Of a DNA stretch of 64,000 bases, positions 9,480 to 15,735 are shown piece by piece. Source of the DNA: Parasphingorhabdus cellanae (GTDB lineage: Bacteria; Pseudomonadota; Alphaproteobacteria; Sphingomonadales; Sphingomonadaceae); assembly GCF_017498565.1 (NCBI RefSeq), contig NZ_CP071794.1, positions 2,966,001-3,030,000 on the forward strand. Direction: 5' to 3'. How positions within the stretch are numbered: the first letter of the stretch is position 1; each line of letters starts with the position of its first letter. The position numbers and the translations under genes are program-made. The notes beneath the pieces are model-generated. The model searched no databases. It saw only the letters and a list, made by a program, of their open reading frames with translations, and was not told where the DNA came from.

Positions 9480-10129
9480 ACAAGCTAGCCCTGTTTGATT
9501 GCGATGGCACGATGGTCGATAGTCAGGCCAATATCTGCGCCTCAATGGATCAGGCTTTTATCGCCCACGGCTTGACCCCGCCAGACCATCACCAGACCCG
9601 GAGGATTGTTGGCCTCAGCCTCCAGGAAGCCGTCAGGCAGCTCTTGCCCAATGAAGAAGAGCCATTGGTTACAGCTGTCACCCAGTCTTACCGCGACGGA
9701 TTTTTCGAAATGCGCCAGCAAGGCGTGGTGCATGAACCGCTATATGATGGGCTTCTTGGGTTGATGGACCGACTCGAAAGCGATGGCTGGGTGCTTGGTG
9801 TGGCCACCGGTAAGTCGGATCGCGGGCTAAATCATGTTCTGGAACTCCACGGGCTGACGGACCGGTTTGTGACGCTTCAAACCGCCGACCGCCACCCGTC
9901 CAAACCCCATCCCGCCATGGTGCAACTGGCGATATCCGAAGCCGGTGCTGCTGCGGAAACGACAGCCATGATCGGCGACACGACTTTCGACATGGAAATG
10001 GGCGTTAATGCCAGCGTCCGACCAATTGGCGTTGATTGGGGCTATCATGACAGCGATGAATTACTCTCAGCGGGCGCGCATATCGTGGCCGCAACGATGG
10101 ACGAATTATATGAGACGCTCAATCAATGA
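9476..10129 (+). CDS. HAD-superfamily phosphatase, phosphoglycolate-phosphatase-like
   Basis: 217 residues. HAD motif I FDCDGTMVDSQ at the N-terminus supplies the nucleophile and acid Asp residues, VATGKSDRGL is motif II, KPHPAMV carries the motif III Lys and IGDTTFDMEMG the motif IV acidic pair. A four-helix cap lies between motifs I and II as in Gph/PGMB enzymes. In alphaproteobacteria this gene lies between an RluA-type synthase and ATP12, exactly as here. The substrate is unproven; the Gph assignment is by similarity. ATGA overlaps at both ends. Confidence 0.88.
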   Translation: MNKLALFDCDGTMVDSQANICASMDQAFIAHGLTPPDHHQTRRIVGLSLQEAVRQLLPNEEEPLVTAVTQSYRDGFFEMRQQGVVHEPLYDGLLGLMDRLESDGWVLGVATGKSDRGLNHVLELHGLTDRFVTLQTADRHPSKPHPAMVQLAISEAGAAAETTAMIGDTTFDMEMGVNASVRPIGVDWGYHDSDELLSAGAHIVAATMDELYETLNQ

Positions 10130-10431
10130 CACAGCCGCCAGAAAAATCTGAAGATCCGATCTACATCGCTGATCCTGCAAAAGAAAAGCAGGCCAAGACG
10201 TTGCATTTCATGGTCAGCATCATTCGCCTTCTGGGGATTGCGATATTGATGCTGGGCATTGCAATTTCGCTCGGACGGCTTGGCGGTATTCCGGCAGCGG
10301 TTGGTTATGTTCTGGTCGTAATCGGCTTGGCGCAAACGTGGATTCTGCCGATCACTATGGTGCGGTCTTTCGTCAAGCGGCAGGTGGCGGAGGAAGCTGA
10401 CAAAGAAGCGGCCGATGAAAAGATTTTATAA
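10126..10431 (+). CDS. Small membrane protein of the ATP12 operon
   Basis: 101 residues with two predicted membrane helices (about 29-51 and 55-78) and charged ends (N-terminal PPEKSEDP, C-terminal EEADKEAADEK). No named domain recognised. It overlaps the HAD gene by 4 bases and the ATP12 gene by 17 bases, so it is almost certainly translated. Short membrane proteins in this slot recur in sphingomonads, but I cannot assign a function. Confidence 0.7.
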   Translation: MTQPPEKSEDPIYIADPAKEKQAKTLHFMVSIIRLLGIAILMLGIAISLGRLGGIPAAVGYVLVVIGLAQTWILPITMVRSFVKRQVAEEADKEAADEKIL

Positions 10432-11113
10432 GCGGGCCGCAAGTGTCGTCGCTGAGAATGGTTTTTCTATACATCTCGACGGACGCCCGATTAAAACGCC
10501 AGCGCGAAATCCGCTCCATCTGCCGACCAAACAACTCGGCGAGGCTATAGCGTCGGAATGGGCGGCGCAGGGCGACGAGATTGATCCGGTCACCATGCCG
10601 CTCACTGCCTTGGCGCAGGGCGCGTTGGATCAGGTTGCCCATGAACGGGAGCGGGTTGTTCGCCGCATAGCCGCATTTTCTGATAGCGATATGCTCTACT
10701 ATCGCGGCGATGATAGCCAGCAGGCCTTGGCCGACCATCAGGCCGAGAAGTGGGACCCGTTGCTTAATTGGGCGCGCGCCCGTTATGATGTCAGCTTCAC
10801 TCTGACGCGCGGGATTATGCACCGGCCGCAATCTAAGCATACCATCGCCCGGCTGTCAGAAGTGGTCGAGGCACAGGATGATTTTACGCTTGCCGCCATG
10901 TTGTCTCTCGTCGGATTGGCCGGATCACTAATCGCCGTGCTGGCCTTGATTGAGGGCGAATATGATGCGGAAACATTGTGGCCGCTGATGAATCTCGAAG
11001 AACTCTGGCAGGAGCAGCAATGGGGGCGTGATGATCTGGCCGTCGCCAATCGCGGGATCAAGCAAGCTGAATTTTTTGCCGCCCAGCAATTTTTGACCCT
11101 CTGCCGTAGTTAG
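10415..11113 (+). CDS. ATP12-family F1-ATPase assembly chaperone
   Basis: 232 residues. MKRFYKRAAS and the following VHLDGRPIKTP-like segment (SIHLDGRPIKTPAR), AIASEWAAQGDEIDP and RPQSKHT are signatures of ATP12, which in mitochondria binds the F1 alpha subunit before assembly. In alphaproteobacteria the orthologue is encoded downstream of the HAD phosphatase, as here. It overlaps the preceding small gene by 17 bases and is the last gene of the operon that starts with mrp. No strong terminator was seen before amn. Confidence 0.92.
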   Translation: MKRFYKRAASVVAENGFSIHLDGRPIKTPARNPLHLPTKQLGEAIASEWAAQGDEIDPVTMPLTALAQGALDQVAHERERVVRRIAAFSDSDMLYYRGDDSQQALADHQAEKWDPLLNWARARYDVSFTLTRGIMHRPQSKHTIARLSEVVEAQDDFTLAAMLSLVGLAGSLIAVLALIEGEYDAETLWPLMNLEELWQEQQWGRDDLAVANRGIKQAEFFAAQQFLTLCRS

Positions 11114-11169
11114 TTTTTCCCTTTTTGCACATTTTCCGCTACAGGCCTGTAACTGTAAACGGAGACTAC

Positions 11170-12626
11170 ATGACAACTTCTTCCCCACGCCAATCCTTGG
11201 CGCTATGCGACAGCCCGGCAGCGGCCGTCGCTCTTCTCGAAAAACTCTATCAAGAACAAATTGACCTGATCACCGCGCGTTTTGCCCGCTATGCCAAGGG
11301 CGACCTGTCCGATGGTGACCGCGAGCAGGGCGTCTATCCGATGATTTCGGTTGAGATCCCGGCCGATCAGGCCACAGAAACCAGCAATCTGGCATCGGGC
11401 CGGATTTCCGATATCAACTGTTACAGCACGACAATCAGCCAGCCGAAACTCTATCGGCGCTATCTGCTCGATCAGCTGGAGCGGATCAACCGCATCTTCA
11501 CCGCGAAAATCCATGTGGGCCTGTCCAGCACGCCCATTCCGCTGGCTTTTGCGATTGAAAATGCCGCCGGCGGGTTGGAACGGGATCGCAAGGATGCGCT
11601 GCCCAATCATTTCCACACGCCCAATCTGATGAAAACCAACGACGAGATTGTCGATGGTGGCCAGATTTTCCAGGACCATGTCGACAGCGCGCTATCGCTG
11701 TTCACGGCTGAGCGAGTGGACTATTCCCTGCACCGTATCCGTCACTATTGCGCGACCGATCCGGACTATTTTCAACCCTTCATTCTGTTCACCAACTATC
11801 AGCGCTATGTCGATGAGTTTATCGAATTCGGTCTGGAAGAGGTGAAATCCGGTAAAGCGGAAATGCTGGTGGAGCCGGGCAACAGGGTCACCGGCGCGGA
11901 TGGCAAGCCATCCTGTCCCCCATAGCCAAGCCGCCGCAAATGCCGGCCTATCACCTGGTTCGCAAGGATGGCAGCCCGGGTGTGACGCTGGTCAACATGG
12001 GCGTCGGCCCATCCAATGCGAAAACGATTACCGATCATCTCGCTGTGCTGCGACCGCATGTCTGGCTGATGATCGGTCATTGCGGCGCATTGCGGCGGAC
12101 GCAGCGGTTGGGCGATTATGTTCTGGCCCATGCCTATTTGCGCGATGACAATGTTTTGGACGATGTCCTGCCGCCGAGCATCCCGCTGCCGACCATTGCC
12201 GAGGTGCAATTGGCGTTGACCAAGGCGGTGCAGGAGGAAACCGGCATTGATCAGTCCCAGCTCAAACAGCATTTGCGTACCGGTACGGTCGTCACCACCG
12301 GTGACCGCAACTGGGAGCTGCGTTTTGAGCAGATTGCCAAGCGTCTGAACCAGTCCCGCGCGATCGCCATCGACATGGAATCGGCGACGGTAGCGGCCAA
12401 TGGTTACCGCTACCGTGTGCCGTACGGGACATTGCTCTGTGCGTCCGACAAGCCGCTGCACGGTGAGATTAAACTGCCCGGCATGGCTGATGCCTTTTAT
12501 CAGGAACGGGTGGGGCAGCATCTGGCCATTGGCTTGCGGACGATTGATCTGCTGGCCAAGGAAGCGGATGCCGGTACTTTGCACAGCCGCAAGTTGCGGA
12601 GCTTTGGCGAGCCTTTGTTTCGGTAA
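11170..12626 (+). pseudogene. amn: AMP nucleosidase, interrupted by a one-base frameshift
   Basis: Splits AMP into adenine and ribose 5-phosphate. Frame 1 from ATG 11170 (GGAG eight bases upstream) covers the N-terminal AMN domain to VEPGNRVTGADG and stops at 11925. The C-terminal phosphorylase-like domain continues in another frame with QAILSPIAKPPQMPAYHL, then VNMGVGPSNAKT, IGHCGALRRTQRLGDYV and AIDMESATVAANG, ending at 12626. Adding one base at the GG of 11902-11903 restores a single 485-residue reading frame, essentially the length of E. coli Amn (484). Both halves look unmutated otherwise. It could be a sequencing indel or a recent frameshift; no slippery heptamer argues for programmed shifting. 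Confidence 0.85.
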
Positions 12627-12658
12627 CGAATTTGGCCAACAGGCTGGAGAGATTTGAT

Positions 12659-12740
12659 CGTCATGCTGAACTTGATTCAGCATCCAGAGTGTCTTGAAGT
12701 GACTTGCAATACTGGATCCTGAATCAGGTTCAGGATGACG
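12659..12740. repeat. Palindromic intergenic repeat (TCATGCTGAA... / ...TTCAGGATGA)
   Basis: Two 28-base arms, 12659-12686 and 12713-12740, are inverted copies with 25 of 28 positions matching, separated by 26 bases. They would fold into a long hairpin just after amn and may act as its transcription terminator or as a REP-like element. The arm sequence (cgtcatNctgaa) is related to the CGTCATCCCAGC repeats further on, sharing the CGTCAT end. Confidence 0.75.
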
Positions 12741-12774
12741 GTCTATTGTGCATTCAGCCCTCCAAAATCCGGTT

Positions 12775-12953
12775 AAGTTTACAAAGTGCACAAACCCATA
12801 GGGGCTGCTTTTTCGCGCAATCAGACTCCAAAGTTCACACAAATCACAGCCTATCGCGTCTCAAGCTGGGCGTCACGAAGTTTACAAAGTTTACAGACCC
12901 TTTTTGGGCTGTCTCATCATGCAATAGAAATTCCAAAGTTCACACAAGTCTCA
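12775..12953. repeat. Two imperfect ~75-base direct repeats
   Basis: Units at about 12775-12848 and 12878-12953 both begin AAGTTTACAAAGT, contain GGGCTG near the middle and end CCAAAGTTCACACAA, with a spacing of about 103 bases. No convincing protein is encoded across them in any frame. They fill most of the 534-base gap between amn and the OmpW gene. Function unknown. Confidence 0.7.
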
Positions 12954-13063
12954 CCCTCTTCATGGGCGCATGAGATTATTCATAACATTGTCAAAGAGCC
13001 TGCCCGCATCATGCCACAGCAGGTCACCTGTAGGACAGCAAAATTATCATAAGCTGTGTGCGA

Positions 13064-13077
13064 TTGACCCAGATCAA
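13064..13077 (+). promoter_or_regulatory. FNR/Anr/FixK-type box
   Basis: TTGACCCAGATCAA matches the FNR consensus TTGAT-N4-ATCAA at nine of ten defined bases. Its centre is about 90 bases upstream of the OmpW-family start codon, leaving room for a class II promoter and a 50-base leader. E. coli ompW is itself FNR-controlled, which adds weight. The prediction is oxygen-responsive activation of the downstream gene. Confidence 0.7.
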
Positions 13078-13160
13078 AACTATTTTTGCGTTGGATCAAT
13101 GCGGTGTCTTCTTGCTCAGCCTAACCACTATTGGGGACTAAGTAAGAAGGATTTTTCCAA

Positions 13161-13829
13161 ATGCGTAAGACAGTGAAATTTTTGGCGCTGGCAGCGGTAT
13201 CGGGCATGGCTATCAGCTCTGTACCGGCCTTTGCCGAGCAGGGTGACATATTGGTTCGCGTAAGGGCGATTAACGTGATGCCGAGCGAGGAAAGCGGATC
13301 AATCCTGCCTGCCTTTCCCGGTGAGCAGGTGAGCGTGGATAACAGCCCCGCACCGGAAGTTGATATTACCTATATGGCGACCGACAATATCGGGTTCGAG
13401 CTGATCGCCGCGACCACCAAGCATAGCGCCAGCGGTGTATCTGGCACAACCGGCGGCATTGGGCGTCTGGCATCGACCTGGGTGTTGCCACCAACCCTGA
13501 CGGCGCAATATCATTTTGCGCCCGACGCGGCGATCCGCCCCTATATCGGGGCCGGCGTCAACTATACAATTTTCTATAATGAAAACGCCTCGGATGCTCT
13601 GGAAGCCGCCGTCGGTGAAACGGATGTGAGCCTGAAAAGCAGTTTTGGTTATGCACTGCAGGCCGGTTTCGATATTCCGATTAACGACCGGATTTTCCTG
13701 AACCTTGATGTCAAATATCTTGATGTCGATACCACCGCAACGCTGCGCACGACAGCTGCGGGAACGCAGCGGGTTCGTATCAACCTTGATCCCGTTGTGG
13801 TCGGTGTCGGTCTGGGCATAAAGCTATAG
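13161..13829 (+). CDS. OmpW-family outer membrane protein
   Basis: 222 residues. A signal peptide (MRKTVKFLALAAVSGMAISS, cleavage after AFA at about 25) precedes an eight-stranded barrel: GDILVRVRAINVMPSE, AQYHFAPDAAIRPYIGAGVNYT and VDVKYLDVDTT-like strands with C-terminal VGVGLGIKL are typical of OmpW. Members form small hydrophobic-solute pores. Preceded by an FNR-type box and followed by a strong terminator, so it is a stand-alone, probably oxygen-regulated gene. The ATG at 13161 has AGTAAGAAGGA upstream. Confidence 0.92.
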   Translation: MRKTVKFLALAAVSGMAISSVPAFAEQGDILVRVRAINVMPSEESGSILPAFPGEQVSVDNSPAPEVDITYMATDNIGFELIAATTKHSASGVSGTTGGIGRLASTWVLPPTLTAQYHFAPDAAIRPYIGAGVNYTIFYNENASDALEAAVGETDVSLKSSFGYALQAGFDIPINDRIFLNLDVKYLDVDTTATLRTTAAGTQRVRINLDPVVVGVGLGIKL

Positions 13830-13860
13830 CGATGAACTAGCGTTATAGTTTCGGGAGGGA

Positions 13861-13932
13861 GATCACGCGAAGGCACATGCCGCCGGGGAGGGACAACTTG
13901 GCAGCATGGTGTCTTTGCGTGATCTTTTTTTT
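13861..13932 (+). terminator. Rho-independent terminator of the OmpW gene
   Basis: GATCACGCGAAGGCAC at 13861-13876 pairs with GTGTCTTTGCGTGATC ending at 13924 (two mismatches), an inner ATGCCGCC/GGCAGCAT stem extends the hairpin, and eight T residues follow at 13925-13932. It lies 32 bases after the OmpW stop. Confidence 0.85.
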
Positions 13933-13970
13933 CAAGCCATGCTGAACGGAATTCTTTGTCAAAATCGGCC

Positions 13971-13996
13971 GTAATCCCAGCAAAAGCTGGAATCTG
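13971..13996 (+). repeat. Degenerate copy of the CGTCATCCCAGC palindrome
   Basis: GTAATCCCAGCAAAAGCTGGAATCTG is a diverged copy of the palindrome found intact at 14338-14361, 14411-14437 and 18216-18293. It lies just upstream of the GIY-YIG gene, so that gene is flanked by repeats on both sides. Confidence 0.65.
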
Positions 13997-14022
13997 CTGA
14001 GCCAGCCATCTACACGCAGGAA

Positions 14023-14318
14023 ATGCGAAAAGGCGGCTATGTCTACATCATGACCAATCAGGCGCGCCGCCCGGTTTACATCGGTGTGACTGTTAATGTC
14101 GCTGAGCGCGTGTATCAACACCGTCAGGGTAAAGGTTCTGCTTATTGCAAGCGCTATAATCTGACGCGCCTGGTCCACATCGAAGAATATCCAACAATGA
14201 TAGAAGCCATTACGCGTGAAAAAGCGATGAAGGCTTGGAAACGACCTTGGAAGGACACGAGTTGATCGCGACGCATAATGCGGACTGGCTGGACTTGTGG
14301 GATACATTGAACGGGTAA
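14023..14318 (+). pseudogene. GIY-YIG nuclease-domain protein, C-terminus frameshifted
   Basis: Frame 1 gives 80 residues starting MRKGGYVYIMTNQARRPVYIGVT, which holds the Y(V)YI...YIG core of GIY-YIG nucleases of the UPF0213 type, through AERVYQHRQG and EAITREKAMKAWKRPWK, and stops early at 14265. The usual C-terminus (EL...NADWLDLWDTLNG) follows in another frame to a stop at 14318. One extra base at the GG of 14253-14254 would give a normal 98-residue protein. A ribosome site AGGA precedes the start. These short nucleases often lie beside palindromic repeats, as here. It may be intact if the indel is a sequencing error. Confidence 0.8.
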
Positions 14319-14333
14319 TTGTGCCGGTCTTGA

Positions 14334-14438
14334 GGAGATCCCAGCTTTCGCTGGGATGACGAAAAGGCCCACAGTTAAATTACATCGTCATCCCAGCGAA
14401 TAAATTACATCGTCATCCCAGCGAAAGCTGGGATCTCC
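14334..14438. repeat. Cluster of CGTCATCCCAGCGAAAGCTGGGATCTC palindromes with 25-base tandem duplication
   Basis: An inverted copy at 14338-14361 faces a direct copy at 14411-14437. Between them lies an exact tandem duplication of 25 bases (14376-14400 and 14401-14425, each TAAATTACAT followed by CGTCATCCCAGCGAA), so one palindrome is truncated after half its length. The arrangement resembles REP/BIME elements and lies between the 3' ends of the GIY-YIG gene and the TPR gene on the opposite strand. Confidence 0.8.
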
Positions 14439-14464
14439 TTTTGTCCGCCGCCACCTGGAATGAA

Positions 14465-15460
14465 CTACCCCCCGACACCCAGCGCCATGCCGGCTTCCCT
14501 GATCCGCTTCGCCTCAGCACCATCATTCTTGAAAGCGGCCAATCCGTCGGCCAGCGCCTTTCTTGCCTTGGCGGTCTGGCCCAGTTGCTGGCGGCTGCGC
14601 ATCAGCATGATCCAGCCATTGGCATCATTGGGGTTGGATTGAAGCCGCTCTTCAAGCCCATCAACCATATTGGCGATCATCGCCTCCTGCTGACCGGCGG
14701 GCAGGGCTGCGGCTTCCTGCATTTGCTGTCGGCTGGGGCCGGGGATGGCGGCGGTGGCGACTTGCGGACCGTCGGTAGAGATGCCGCCCGTGGGCGCTGC
14801 AGGCGTTATCTTGGCGAGCCGCGCTGCCACGTCGATATTTTCTTTCTCGGCAACCTGTCCGATCACCCGGCGGATGTCCGCGGCATAAGGCGCATCAGCG
14901 GGCGTATCTTCAAGCAATGCGAACCAGTCATTGATCGCGCCCCGATGATCGCCGGAAATATCCTTTTGGACCGCCAGGAAATAGCGTGCGCGAGGGTCGC
15001 TCTTATCGATGGCCAGCGCCTTTCTAAACGCGTCAGCCGCATCGCCGGGCACTTGCTGACCGTCACTGGACATCACCAGCGCTTCGCCGAGCATGGACCA
15101 ATATTCGGGATTATCGGGATCAAGCGTCGTTGCACGTTTCATCGCGGTGGCGGATTCGGCAAATTTCTGCGTCTCGAAATAGCTCCAGCCCAGCATGCGC
15201 CAGCTTTCGGCATCTTCCGGGTCATCCTGAAGCTTTTTTTCAAGACCGGCGATGACTTCATCGACACTCGGGGCGGCTTCGGTTTCACCGGCCGCCACTT
15301 CGGTGCCTGCGCTGCTGTCGGATCCTTCCGCATCCATACCGCGATAAACCTGCACACCGACAGCGCCAATTGCCAGAACAGCAGCCGATATCAGCGCTAT
15401 ACGGCTGATATTATTGCCCGATTTCTTAGTAGATGGCGCTGTCTCTTCTGGCTCGCTCAT
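14465..15460 (-). CDS. TPR protein of the CcmI/CycH (cytochrome c maturation) type
   Basis: 331 residues from the ATG at 15460. A short cytoplasmic N-terminus (SEPEETAPSTKK), one membrane helix (about 16-38, ISRIALISAAVLAIGAVGV) and then periplasmic TPR repeats: DPEDAESWRMLGWSYFETQ, NPEYWSMLGEALV, DPRARYFLAVQKD and a C-terminal NPNDANGWIMLMRSRQQLGQ. The layout matches CcmI/CycH, which holds apocytochrome c for heme attachment, although CcmI usually has two N-terminal helices and lies with other ccm genes, which are absent here. It is transcribed away from a cluster that encodes a decaheme cytochrome c, which makes a role in heme protein assembly plausible. Confidence 0.7.
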   Translation of the reverse strand: MSEPEETAPSTKKSGNNISRIALISAAVLAIGAVGVQVYRGMDAEGSDSSAGTEVAAGETEAAPSVDEVIAGLEKKLQDDPEDAESWRMLGWSYFETQKFAESATAMKRATTLDPDNPEYWSMLGEALVMSSDGQQVPGDAADAFRKALAIDKSDPRARYFLAVQKDISGDHRGAINDWFALLEDTPADAPYAADIRRVIGQVAEKENIDVAARLAKITPAAPTGGISTDGPQVATAAIPGPSRQQMQEAAALPAGQQEAMIANMVDGLEERLQSNPNDANGWIMLMRSRQQLGQTAKARKALADGLAAFKNDGAEAKRIREAGMALGVGG

Positions 15461-15549
15461 GGTTATAACTCGTTTCTTAATGGGTGCGACCCCGTTGATA
15501 GCTGTGCATTGTCGTAAACTGAACCGTTTTGACAAGTATTTTGTTCGCG

Positions 15550-15567
15550 TTGGTCGATAGAGACCAA
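15550..15567. promoter_or_regulatory. Inverted repeat upstream of the redox cluster
   Basis: TTGGTC-N6-GACCAA is a perfect six-base inverted repeat in the 275-base divergent spacer between the TPR gene and the cyclic-nucleotide/FAD/Fe-S gene. It could be an operator for either direction. No clear sigma-70 promoter was identified here. Confidence 0.35.
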
Positions 15568-15735
15568 AGCGGTGCAAACTGTGATATTTTCCACTGGTAT
15601 CTCAAAAGCTTTTTGGTAAGATGCTGGTAAGTTAAGTCTTTTGGGGTCGCGCTAAAGCCGGAAAAGATTACTGCATTGGTCTGTGAAACGCATGAGGGAG
15701 CGTTGGGCTGAAGCGGTGCAAGGGGGAAGAAGCGC

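Noticed and set aside
11895-11945. Programmed ribosomal frameshift in amn
   Set aside because: No slippery heptamer or downstream pseudoknot is apparent at the junction, and AMP nucleosidase is made without frameshifting in other bacteria. A one-base loss is simpler.
12704-12973. An 89-residue frame across the direct repeats after amn
   Set aside because: It is composed of repeat and hairpin sequence, has no ribosome site and its translation lacks features of a protein.
15579-15594. TGTGA-N6-CCACT, a CRP-like site before the redox cluster
   Set aside because: Only one half matches the CRP consensus; the second half fits three of five bases. Attractive given the cyclic-nucleotide theme but too weak to report as a site.
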